Positions 50,191-58,055 of a stretch of DNA of 64,000 nt are shown here, piece by piece. The DNA is from Oceanobacillus timonensis (GTDB lineage Bacteria > Bacillota > Bacilli > Bacillales > Amphibacillaceae). Made by a program: the position numbers and the translations under genes. The DNA is taken from NCBI RefSeq assembly GCF_900166635.1, contig NZ_LT800497.1, forward strand, positions 1,754,368-1,818,367. Direction: 5' to 3'. Position 1 is the first letter of the stretch. Every line of letters begins with the position of its first letter. The notes beneath the pieces are model-generated. The model searched no databases. It was not told the DNA's origin and worked only from the letters and a program-made list of their open reading frames with translations.

Positions 50191-50613
50191 TTGTCAATAA
50201 AAGGAATTAACCATTTTTTATTTTCAGTTTCAGATTTGGAAAAATCTATTGCATTTTATCAAAACGTATTTGATGCGAAATTGCTAGTTAAAGGGAAAAG
50301 TACCGCTTATTTTGATTTAAATGGAATATGGCTGGCACTTAATCTGGAGAAGGATATTCCACGAGATGAAATATTTCAGTCATACACACACATTGCTTTT
50401 TCAATTGAGGAAAGTGACTTTGATAAAATGTATAGCAAATTGGAAGAATGGAATGTAAAGATCTTAACTGGTCGCCCCAGGGACAATAAAGATAAAAAGT
50501 CTATTTATTTTACCGACCCTGATGGTCATAAGTTTGAATTTCATACAGGAACTTTGCAAGATAGAATAGCTTATTATAAGCAGGATAAACCATATATGAA
50601 TTTTTATGTTTAA
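50191..50613 (+). CDS. fosB: Metallothiol transferase FosB (fosfomycin modification)
   Basis: The 140-residue vicinal-oxygen-chelate enzyme matches FosB along its length. It opens the epoxide of fosfomycin with bacillithiol or cysteine, using a divalent metal. Metal ligands are H8 (GINHFLF), H67 (SYTHIAF) and E116 (KFEFHTG). The fosfomycin-binding [12 protein letters not shown] and [15 protein letters not shown] blocks are intact. Such genes are chromosomal and intrinsic in many Bacillaceae. The start is TTG 50191 with AAAGGGGAG upstream. Confidence 0.92.
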   Translation: MSIKGINHFLFSVSDLEKSIAFYQNVFDAKLLVKGKSTAYFDLNGIWLALNLEKDIPRDEIFQSYTHIAFSIEESDFDKMYSKLEEWNVKILTGRPRDNKDKKSIYFTDPDGHKFEFHTGTLQDRIAYYKQDKPYMNFYV

Positions 50614-50680
50614 AAGAGTTTAAGCTGTAAATCAGCTTATCCTATAATGAATCCTATCGTATATAATGAAGAATAAAAAA

Positions 50681-50721
50681 GTTTCACTTAACTCTAAAAT
50701 AGAAGGAGTTAAGTGAAACCT
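50681..50721. terminator. Bidirectional terminator, fosB / XRE module 1
   Basis: A 14-bp perfect stem GTTTCACTTAACTC / GAGTTAAGTGAAAC lies between convergent transcription units. Confidence 0.8.
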
Positions 50722-50724
50722 TTG

Positions 50725-51123
50725 TTATTTCAGATTTAATATAAATGCTCCAACTCCACACAGTCCTATATACATCATTACCGCTAACCATAGATAGGAA
50801 GTTGAAATGACGTCTACCCCCGTTATTGACAGAACGACAAGGCAGACGACAATGATTCCTAAATAAATATGGGGAGCAATAGCATAGAATTTCTTCAAAT
50901 TAGTTATCGTTCTTTCGTCGACAGCAGGTGTTTTATGTTTCTTTGTTTTTACATAAATCGCATTGATGAGAAAGATGATAACAAAGCCGGCAAGGATTCC
51001 AAGCAGTCCAGAAAGATTAAGTTCACCAGTAGTTAAGTAAATGATAATATGCGTGATGGAAGCCCCAATAACACACATTAACCCAATGAAAGTCCATACC
51101 CATTTCTGTAAGTTTCCATTCAT
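50725..51123 (-). CDS. Four-TM membrane protein of an XRE-linked pair (DERT motif)
   Basis: The 132-residue protein has four hydrophobic segments (about 8-28, 38-55, 80-100, 108-130) and between the second and third a cytosolic loop with PAVDERTITNLKK. This resembles small DUF2178-like proteins. It overlaps the upstream XRE gene by four bases (ATGA), so the two are translationally coupled. A similar pair, with the same 132-residue length and a DERT motif in the same loop, is at 60781-61408. The function is unknown. Confidence 0.72.
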   Translation of the reverse strand: MNGNLQKWVWTFIGLMCVIGASITHIIIYLTTGELNLSGLLGILAGFVIIFLINAIYVKTKKHKTPAVDERTITNLKKFYAIAPHIYLGIIVVCLVVLSITGVDVISTSYLWLAVMMYIGLCGVGAFILNLK

Positions 51124-51329
51124 GATTTTTCCTCCTCTAAGATAAAAATGTCGTCAATCGGAAGTTCAAAGTATTTAACTATTTTAAGGGCAAGTTCTAA
51201 ACTTGGATTGTATTTATTATTTTCAATCGCTGTCATCGTTTGCCGTGTCACTTGCAATTCTTCTGCTAATTGTAATTGCTTTATGCCCCTTTGTTTTCTG
51301 ATTTCCTTAATGTTGTTTTTTACAGGCAT
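51120..51329 (-). CDS. XRE-family helix-turn-helix regulator
   Basis: The 69-residue single-domain Cro/C1-type regulator contains KEIRKQRGIKQLQLAEELQV, TRQTMTAIENNKYNPSLELA and the acidic ending DDIFILEEEKS. This is the short 'YgzD-like' form often paired with membrane proteins. The ATG has AAGGTGGAGAG upstream. A dyad GTAAA(6)TTTAC lies 23-38 bases upstream (51352-51367) and may be its operator. Confidence 0.88.
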   Translation of the reverse strand: MPVKNNIKEIRKQRGIKQLQLAEELQVTRQTMTAIENNKYNPSLELALKIVKYFELPIDDIFILEEEKS

Positions 51330-51351
51330 TTTCTCTCCACCTTCATAAAAT

Positions 51352-51367
51352 GTAAATATACCTTTAC
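51352..51367. promoter_or_regulatory. Possible operator of XRE module 1
   Basis: GTAAATATACCTTTAC is a 5-bp dyad with a 6-base centre in the promoter region of the XRE gene. Confidence 0.35.
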
Positions 51368-51639
51368 GTTATTTGTAACATAGAATGTTTTTCATGTAAG
51401 TGTTTCTTTACATAAAATGATTGGTGATACTTATCATTTGTTCTTTTGCCACTATTATCATGCCAATTCCTTGTAGCTTTGGTCTGTTTTTGATATTCTT
51501 TCATTTTCAACATGATGCGTACCAATCCACTCAAAGAGCTTTCAATATTAATGATAGCTAAACAATAGATGAAGAACAGGAGTAAAGAGGCATTTACATT
51601 TAATGGAAAGTGCATTCCGAGATGGAGGAGGGACGTACT

Positions 51640-52425
51640 GTGCATATTATTCTTACAATTATAATCGGTTATAGCTTCATTAATATTTTTGAAACCATCT
51701 ATTATGTGAATTACGAGGAAACTTACTTAGGAACAAATTTAGTAATGAGTTGGATTTTATATATTAGTTGCATCCTATTTTTCATTGCGTATCTTCTATT
51801 TAGAAAATACAATCAAAATAAATACATTAAAATAGCCAATGAAACTATAAAAGAAAACGAAATCAATCCAGGTGAATTTTATTATCAACTGCCAATCGTG
51901 AAACTCATGGAGAATATGCCCAGTAAAGTTCTTGGTCAAAAAAATACTGAATTCGAACTTTATTTTAATTCAACATTACACCGTATTTCTTTTATGCTGG
52001 ATTTGTTTAGCGTACCACCTGGTTTAAAACTATCTTCTAGTGAAAATACCGTTATTCTAAAAAGTAGAAAATGGTTGCGTTATGAATACACCGTTTACTT
52101 TAATGGTAATTATCATGGACAATTGAATGCTAAAAAAATGTTAAAAGAGCAAGGAATAAAGAATTATATTAACTTTGATTATAGCTATAATAATCGTGTT
52201 TATAATCTGACGAATGACTATTTTGAGATGACTACGTATATTAAAAATAATCAGGATACTTTATTGTTTGGAAAAAGAACATCTTTTAATTTATTATCTA
52301 AGGATGAAAAGACTGGAAGACGGGGGGAGAAACACAAAATAAAAATTGATAACAAACAAGATCAGTCATTTCAAGAAGTGTTATTAGCATTATACGTTAC
52401 TGCTTTACATATTCGTAACTACTAA
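51640..52425 (+). CDS. Hypothetical membrane protein with beta-rich C-terminal domain
   Basis: The product (261 residues from GTG 51640) has two N-terminal membrane helices (about 3-20 and 30-50). Beyond about residue 80 it has a soluble, beta-strand-rich part (ELYFNSTLHRISFML, TVYFNGNYHGQL, KNYINFDYSYNN), which recalls tubby/LURP-like barrels, although I cannot confirm it. GTG 51640 has GGAGGAG nine bases upstream; the in-frame ATG at 51610 lies before the ribosome binding site. The function is unknown. Confidence 0.65.
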   Translation: MHIILTIIIGYSFINIFETIYYVNYEETYLGTNLVMSWILYISCILFFIAYLLFRKYNQNKYIKIANETIKENEINPGEFYYQLPIVKLMENMPSKVLGQKNTEFELYFNSTLHRISFMLDLFSVPPGLKLSSSENTVILKSRKWLRYEYTVYFNGNYHGQLNAKKMLKEQGIKNYINFDYSYNNRVYNLTNDYFEMTTYIKNNQDTLLFGKRTSFNLLSKDEKTGRRGEKHKIKIDNKQDQSFQEVLLALYVTALHIRNY

Positions 52426-52555
52426 ACCCAAGTAGGATATAAGTAAAGTTTTTCTGACAATGTGAAGCAGTAATGCTAAAATGAACAGAATAATAAATCG
52501 TGTTGACGATATTTTCAAAATGGCTCCCATCCAGACTGAAAGGAGAAAACAGCAT

Positions 52556-53164
52556 ATGAAATTAATTTGCAAATATAATGATTTAAATGCCTACTTAGAT
52601 GAATCAAATGAAGTGGATTATACGCACCCATTGATTCAGGATAAAATATCCGACCTCTTTCATTCATCACAAACGGAAATTGAGAAAGCAAGAGCTGCAT
52701 TTGAATTTGTCAGAGACAGCATTTCGCACTCTTGGGATATACAGAGTACCCTTGTCACTTGTAAGGCTTCGGAGGTCTTGGCGAATGGTCAGGGAATTTG
52801 CTACGCTAAATCCAATTTGTTTGCTGCTTTACTGCGCTCGCAAAACATTCCGACAGGCTTTTGTTATCAACGATTGATGCTATTTGATACACCTGAAAAA
52901 GGATATTGTATTCATGCATTGAATGCTATTTATCTAAAATCGGTTGATACATGGATACGATTAGACACTCGTGGGAATAAGGAAGGGATTGATGCTCAAT
53001 TTTCGATAGAGGAAGAGAAATTGGCTTTTACTGTGCAGAAAGAGTTGGACGAAAAAGACTATCCCGTGATTTATACAAATCCGCATTCCAAAACGATTGC
53101 AACTTTAGAAGAACATACAGATGCACTGGAAATGTATAAACATTATTTGCCGGGGTACTTATAG
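52556..53164 (+). CDS. Transglutaminase-like cysteine protease-fold protein
   Basis: The 202-residue protein has the transglutaminase core: catalytic cysteine C82 in GQGICYAKSNLFAALLRS, histidine H120 in YCIHALNAIYL and aspartate D137 in RLDTRG. This triad is that of microbial transglutaminase-like peptidases and amidases. There is no signal peptide, so it is probably cytosolic. ATG 52556 has GAAAGGAG upstream; an in-frame ATG at 52481 is unlikely. The substrate is unknown. Confidence 0.85.
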   Translation: MKLICKYNDLNAYLDESNEVDYTHPLIQDKISDLFHSSQTEIEKARAAFEFVRDSISHSWDIQSTLVTCKASEVLANGQGICYAKSNLFAALLRSQNIPTGFCYQRLMLFDTPEKGYCIHALNAIYLKSVDTWIRLDTRGNKEGIDAQFSIEEEKLAFTVQKELDEKDYPVIYTNPHSKTIATLEEHTDALEMYKHYLPGYL

Positions 53165-53323
53165 GGGGTACTCGTTTATGTTGTTTCAAATGAGAATCGT
53201 AGTTCAACAACAAATCAGAAAATGAAATCGCTTTAGAAAATTTAACTAATGACATAGTTAGTAAGAAATCTATTTCATTATATAGTTGATATAAATAAGA
53301 TGGAAGGGAAAGGAGTAGCTTAA

Positions 53324-53887
53324 TTGAATAGGAAAGAACCATCATTTAAAAAGAACGGTAATGAAAAATCAAATGCTAATCTTATTACTGAACGACTTAT
53401 TATGAGACAATTTTCTGAGAAGGATATAAAAGAATTCTATGAGATAGTGAAGAAACATGAAGTGGGAAAATGGCTTGGGTTAGGGAAAGGTATGTCTTTG
53501 GGAGAGGCTGAAGGATATGTAAATAAAATGATAAAACATTGGACTGAGCATCAATTTGGTGTGTGGGCATTAATAAATACAGATAGTGAAGAAATTATGG
53601 GACATTGTGGTTTGAGGTTCATTGATGATACAGAAGATATAGAAATTATTTATCTTCTTGATCCGAAGTTTTGGGGGAAAGGATATGCGACAGAAGTTGG
53701 AAAGGAAGTAATACAATACGCTTTTAACTACCTTGGGGTTGATCAATTGATGGCAAGAGTTAGAAAGAATAATCGTAAGTCAAAGAAAGTCATTGATAAG
53801 CTTGGATTTGAGTATATGGAAGATAGAGAATATGAAGGGCGTATATTATCATATTATAAATTGCAGTGCCTGCGCTATATGGTTTAA
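53324..53887 (+). CDS. GNAT family N-acetyltransferase (RimJ/RimL-like)
   Basis: The 187-residue acetyltransferase of the RimJ/RimL subgroup (ITERLIMRQFSEKDIKEFYE, FGVWALINTDSEEIMGHCGL, DPKFWGKGYATEVGKEVIQY, NNRKSKKVIDKLGFEYM) is complete. The acceptor may be a ribosomal protein or a small amine. TTG 53324 has AAAGGAG nine bases upstream. It is followed after 29 bases by another GNAT gene. Confidence 0.85.
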   Translation: MNRKEPSFKKNGNEKSNANLITERLIMRQFSEKDIKEFYEIVKKHEVGKWLGLGKGMSLGEAEGYVNKMIKHWTEHQFGVWALINTDSEEIMGHCGLRFIDDTEDIEIIYLLDPKFWGKGYATEVGKEVIQYAFNYLGVDQLMARVRKNNRKSKKVIDKLGFEYMEDREYEGRILSYYKLQCLRYMV

Positions 53888-53916
53888 ATATATATTTGTA
53901 AGGAAGGAGTTAATCA

Positions 53917-54354
53917 ATGCATATTAGACAGCCTAATGATTTAGAACTAAGAAAGATATTGTCACTTTCTCCACAAGCTATATTTGAAGGTACTCTTGGT
54001 GAAATAAAACCTACTAATGAAAAAATCAAACAACTTGTGGAACCCTTGCTAGAAAAGGGATGTAATTATTTTATAGCTATAAAAGAAGATCAATTAATGG
54101 GATGGATTCTGTTTGGTTCAAGTAAAGACCAGTTTACGGATGAGCCGAATGGATTTATTTATGAAATATTTGTTATAGAAGAATATAGAGGAAAAGGAAT
54201 TTCAAAAAAATTAATGAAAGCTGCAATTGATCAACTAAGGCAAAATGGGTATTCTGAAGTACGTTTAAGCGCCTTTAAAGATAATCAAGCAATTCAAATT
54301 TACGAAGACATGGGTTTTAGTACAAGAACTGTTACGATGGGGTTATCTTTATGA
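53917..54354 (+). CDS. GNAT family N-acetyltransferase
   Basis: The 145-residue acetyltransferase has a clear acetyl-CoA motif (EEYRGKGISKKLMKAAIDQL) and the C-terminal DNQAIQIYEDMGFSTR block. The AAGGAAGGAG ribosome binding site is strong. It is probably cotranscribed with the RimJ/L-like gene just upstream. The acceptor is unknown. Confidence 0.85.
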   Translation: MHIRQPNDLELRKILSLSPQAIFEGTLGEIKPTNEKIKQLVEPLLEKGCNYFIAIKEDQLMGWILFGSSKDQFTDEPNGFIYEIFVIEEYRGKGISKKLMKAAIDQLRQNGYSEVRLSAFKDNQAIQIYEDMGFSTRTVTMGLSL

Positions 54355-54498
54355 AACAGGAAGCAAATTTTCTTATTACATTTTAAGTATGGGAGATGTA
54401 ATTAAATGAAGCCATTCTGATAAAAGGCCAAGAATTAAAATTGAAATGTATACCCGCCTAAAATTAAGAAAATTTTTATAAATAGCGGAGGTGTCAAT

Positions 54499-55500
54499 AT
54501 GCAATCAAAGTTTGCGGGAAACAATGAAAATAAAAGAATAGCCATCAAGGAGTATGTAAAAATCAACGGCGTAGAACAAGGAATTATTGTAGAATCTTTG
54601 AATCAAAACAAACCATTACTTTTATTCTTGCATGGCGGACCCGGATTTCCTGCTTACCCTATCAATAAAGCACTAGGGGTAAAGCTGGAGCAATATTTTG
54701 ATGTGTGTTATTGGGACCAGAGAGGAACTGGAATGTCATATGATGCGAATACAGCTAAAAAAGGGGTTACCGTGGAACAGTTAGTTGACGATACAATTAA
54801 AATAACAAACCACCTCAGAAAAAAATATACACGAAATAAAGTGTTTATTCTTGGTCATTCTTGGGGCAGTTACCTGGGCTGCCTGGTGGTGCAAAAACGT
54901 CCTGAACTTTTCTATGCATATATTGGAGTCGGACAGATAGGAGCTCAACTGGAATCAGAAAAAGAAGCCTATCAATATATTTTAAGAACAGCAATGGAAA
55001 GAAATGATAAACGTGCTTTCGAACAAATTAAAAATGTGACTTTTGATGAAAATTTTTATAAAAATCGAGCTTATGCTGCCATCAGAAGTAAATTTACCGA
55101 GAAGTATGGCGGGGGCTTCAAGCGGGAGGGTTACTCTAACCCGGAAAGGATGAAACATGTTTTTTCTTGTTCAAACTATACGTTGAAGGAACGGATCAAT
55201 AGCTTTAAGGGAGCAGTTTTAGGATGGCAATCACTGGGGCACGTGATGGCTACGGCAGATTTAGTAGAGCTTGTCCCCAGACTTGAGATTCCAGTTTTTA
55301 TTCTTCAAGGCCAGCATGATTATCAAACGACGCTTACACAAGCGAGACGTTTCTATGAATCATTAAAAGCACCGTTCAAGAAAATATATACTTTTAAAAA
55401 TTCTTCGCACACTCCTTTTATTGATGAACAAACATTATTTTATCAAATTATTCAAGATGATATATTGCCTGTAGTTGAAACGGAAACTACATTTATTTAA
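54499..55500 (+). CDS. Alpha/beta hydrolase, proline iminopeptidase-like
   Basis: The 333-residue hydrolase carries the HGGPGFPAYP oxyanion block, YWDQRGTGMSYD, the nucleophile elbow GHSWGSYLG (catalytic serine), the late LQGQHDYQT aspartate and the SSHTPF histidine, all as in the S33 prolyl iminopeptidase family. A cap domain lies at about 150-240. There is no signal peptide. It may be a peptidase or a small-ester hydrolase. The ATG has GCGGAGG upstream. Confidence 0.83.
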   Translation: MQSKFAGNNENKRIAIKEYVKINGVEQGIIVESLNQNKPLLLFLHGGPGFPAYPINKALGVKLEQYFDVCYWDQRGTGMSYDANTAKKGVTVEQLVDDTIKITNHLRKKYTRNKVFILGHSWGSYLGCLVVQKRPELFYAYIGVGQIGAQLESEKEAYQYILRTAMERNDKRAFEQIKNVTFDENFYKNRAYAAIRSKFTEKYGGGFKREGYSNPERMKHVFSCSNYTLKERINSFKGAVLGWQSLGHVMATADLVELVPRLEIPVFILQGQHDYQTTLTQARRFYESLKAPFKKIYTFKNSSHTPFIDEQTLFYQIIQDDILPVVETETTFI

Positions 55501-55650
55501 TGAAAAGGATGGACGTTTAAGGAAAGGTTATAAAAAATAAATTTACTACTAATATCTTAATCTTAGTGCCTGGTGAATACTGTTCAAATCAATCCTCTAT
55601 ATAATAAAATAGTAAGAACTTAAAGTGAATGACTGGGCAATTTTTGAAGC

Positions 55651-55908
55651 ATGGAGCAGTTACTACGCAAACCGTCTCAGAAAAAATTAGAAAGGAATCA
55701 TCAAGGGGATATTGATTTTTTAGTTCCATATATTGAAAAATGGCAAGCTGAAGGGATTATGAAACAATTAGAACCGGATATTGTCGTCAGCATGATCCGC
55801 TCTTTGGTTATTTTGTCTTTACAAAAGGAAATGATCGGTGAAGCGAATTACAAATCAACGATGAATCAGTTTGTTACGTTTATTTCTGAGGGGTTAATTA
55901 ATGAGTAA
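55651..55908 (+). pseudogene. Orphan C-terminal fragment of a TetR-family regulator
   Basis: The 85-codon frame (RNHQGDIDFLVPYIEKWQAE, GIMKQLEPDIVVSMIRSL...) is the ligand-domain C-terminus of a TetR protein. No helix-turn-helix precedes it, and there is no ribosome binding site before its first ATG. It is a second TetR remnant, of a subgroup different from the one at 38735. Confidence 0.55.
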
Positions 55909-55963
55909 TCATAAATATAATCTTTTCATTTTTTGTGTGATAGAAGTAAAAGGAGCGGTAAAA

Positions 55964-56284
55964 ATGAATGTAACGGAATTTCAACAATGGGTAAACAATT
56001 ATTATGAGCATAGAGGTTGGTCTGAATTAGACATTTTTATCCGTATTGGCTTTTTAGCAGAGGAAACTGGAGAAGTAGCCAGAGCGATAAGAGCTCTGGA
56101 GATTGGCAGAGACCGACCGGATGAAGATACAGAATCATTTTTGGACAATAAAAATGCTTTAGTAGAAGAACTAGGAGATGTGCTGGGAAATGTCATTGTC
56201 ATTGCTAATAAATATAACATCTCTTTAGAAGAAGTGTTTCATTCTCATAAAGAGAAGCTGTTAAAGCGTTATTCTCATGAATAA
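55964..56284 (+). CDS. MazG-like nucleotide pyrophosphohydrolase
   Basis: The 106-residue all-alpha NTP pyrophosphohydrolase has the metal-binding EExxE...ExxD pattern (GFLAEETGEVARAI and VEELGDVLGNVIVIA). It should hydrolyse (d)NTPs to monophosphates and pyrophosphate, either as housecleaning or on an unusual nucleotide. ATG 55964 has AAAGGAG six bases upstream; the in-frame ATG at 55901 overlaps the TetR fragment. Confidence 0.87.
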   Translation: MNVTEFQQWVNNYYEHRGWSELDIFIRIGFLAEETGEVARAIRALEIGRDRPDEDTESFLDNKNALVEELGDVLGNVIVIANKYNISLEEVFHSHKEKLLKRYSHE

Positions 56285-56429
56285 GCCTATAAGTGAGAAA
56301 TAGTAAGCAGAACAGTTTAAAATTTATTTATGATTGATGTCTATTGTTTTAACTAAAAGTCTTGCTCGTATTATTCATTATCTCATTTGAATTTACTATC
56401 TGTTTTGTTAATAAGAAAAGGATACATAT

Positions 56430-56702
56430 GTGAAAGAGGAGGCGATTTACATCAGGAAATATTTAGGTATTATTACGATACCAATATTACTGGCTGCGTA
56501 TTGGATATATAAATCTACCATTGAAGGAACAGAAACGGGAGCAATGCCATTGCTTCTAACGGTATTTATACTCCTATTTGCTTGTTGGCTCTTCAGTTAT
56601 CGAGGTTTCTGGAAAACTTTTTCTTTGATCATACTGATAGCTATTCCAGCTATTTTTCTTCTCTTTTCAGTAGGTTTGGGACTTGGTTATTTGTTTAACT
56701 AA
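56430..56702 (+). CDS. Small three-TM membrane protein
   Basis: The 90-residue protein is almost entirely hydrophobic (LGIITIPILLAAYWIYK, MPLLLTVFILLFACWLF, SLIILIAIPAIFLLFSVGLG). No family is recognised. GTG 56430 has AAAAGGA upstream. It is convergent with the MFS gene and shares a terminator with it (about 56722-56772). Confidence 0.6.
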   Translation: MKEEAIYIRKYLGIITIPILLAAYWIYKSTIEGTETGAMPLLLTVFILLFACWLFSYRGFWKTFSLIILIAIPAIFLLFSVGLGLGYLFN

Positions 56703-56721
56703 TTCTGGAATGTGTATGTAT

Positions 56722-56772
56722 AAAAACAAAGGAGATAGATAACCGTCTTGTATCCTATCACCATTGTTTTTA
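56722..56772. terminator. Bidirectional terminator, small membrane gene / MFS gene
   Basis: The imperfect stem AAAACAAAGGAGATAG / CTATCACCATTGTTTTT lies between convergent genes. Confidence 0.55.
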
Positions 56773-57999
56773 CCTGGAATTCAATCTTTTTAATTTTTGG
56801 ATGGATGCACGGAAATGTATGCTTTTAAATGCTAACATAAAGAAAAATGCAAAAAAGACATACGTTATACCAACGAGCAAAGAACTTTGTAAGGGAGGAA
56901 GCCATTCTGTTAAAAATCCTGCTCCAATCATCGCAATGCCCATGGAACTATTCTGAAACATGGATAAAGTACCGAATAAAAAACCTCGTTTCGAAGCGGG
57001 AAGTATCTTCATTAACACCGTATCAAAGCATATGTCACTTATTCCGCCTACAAAAGTTATACATATGGCAAGCGCTAGAGCTTGCGCAAAAAAGAATGAT
57101 TGGCTAAGTAATAAATGACCTACGCCTTCCAGTAAAATCATGAATACACCGATTGCAATATATTTTCCCCGAATCCACTTAGCCATCGTTGAGCTTAAGA
57201 CGAAGCCTATTCCTAGGGATGCATAGATGAAACCAACTCCCAGCTCTCCTTTATCAAAGACTTCTAATGCAATTAAGTTAAAGATGACATTATCCACGCC
57301 ATTCGCAAGCGGCATGAGTAACATGATCATTAAAAATACACGTAGTAAAGCAACTTTTACGATAAGAAATCCATTTTCACGCCATGAAGCTTCTTTAGCT
57401 TCCTTTTTTGAATGCTTTGTTATGTTACTTCTTGTTAAACGGCTGATTAAAATTGCTGCGGATATAAGAAATACCGCATGGAGGAAAAATAAAATTTTCA
57501 TATCAGCTAAAAAGGCGATTACCCCTCCAAGCAGTGAGCCGAAAACAAGTGTTATCCCTACTACGTTTTGTTCTAACCCATTAACAGAAACTAAGTTTTT
57601 CTTTTCAACAATATCAGGAATAAGCGAAAAACGAACGGGTCTATACACAGCCTGTCCGCTGGCGATAATAAATGTACTAAGATACAACAGCCATAGCTGC
57701 TCTGTCATTGCTCCTAAAATTGGAAGCAATGCAAACGGTGCTCGTAAAAGATCTGTCCAAAATAACAGTTTAGCCTGGTGAAAACGATCAGCCAGGTAAC
57801 CGCTAATAGGAGCAAATAGAATGGTCGGTAAGACAAGCAGAGCCATAAGTATCCCTAAAGCAATGCCTGATTCCGTTAATAGATAAAGGAGGGCAAAGGA
57901 CCCGACTTGAGCGAATCGTCCGCCAATCCCATTTAAGACGGAACTCCAAAATACAATTTGATAGTTGGGTTCTTTTTTTAATATTTGAAAAACAAGCAA
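56770..57999 (-). CDS. MFS transporter
   Basis: The 409-residue exporter-type MFS protein has about 12 helices. Loop 2-3 carries GYLADRFHQAKLLF (motif A). It resembles the MFS_3/macrolide-efflux subgroup often placed beside small repressors. TTG 57999 follows a GGAGAGGAT ribosome binding site. A perfect 14-bp palindrome lies just upstream (58021-58050). The probable repressor gene, arsR-DUF2087, is on the same strand 2 kb away and is separated from it by a group II intron. Confidence 0.85.
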   Translation of the reverse strand: MLVFQILKKEPNYQIVFWSSVLNGIGGRFAQVGSFALLYLLTESGIALGILMALLVLPTILFAPISGYLADRFHQAKLLFWTDLLRAPFALLPILGAMTEQLWLLYLSTFIIASGQAVYRPVRFSLIPDIVEKKNLVSVNGLEQNVVGITLVFGSLLGGVIAFLADMKILFFLHAVFLISAAILISRLTRSNITKHSKKEAKEASWRENGFLIVKVALLRVFLMIMLLMPLANGVDNVIFNLIALEVFDKGELGVGFIYASLGIGFVLSSTMAKWIRGKYIAIGVFMILLEGVGHLLLSQSFFFAQALALAICITFVGGISDICFDTVLMKILPASKRGFLFGTLSMFQNSSMGIAMIGAGFLTEWLPPLQSSLLVGITYVFFAFFFMLAFKSIHFRASIQKLKRLNSR

Positions 58000-58020
58000 G
58001 TTATCCTCTCCAACGAATGT

Positions 58021-58050
58021 AGATGAATATCTAAATAGATATTCATCTAA
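58021..58050. promoter_or_regulatory. Perfect palindrome at the MFS promoter, next to the intron 5' end
   Basis: TAGATGAATATCTA-AA-TAGATATTCATCTA is a perfect 14-bp dyad 22 bases upstream of the MFS start. It looks like an ArsR-type operator. The same DNA can form the hairpin that class C introns favour upstream of their insertion point, six bases away. Confidence 0.6.
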
Positions 58051-58055
58051 TTAGT

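Noticed and set aside
57227..57781. 184-codon plus-strand frame inside the MFS gene at 56770-57999
   Set aside because: Antisense shadow of a transporter gene, with no ribosome binding site.
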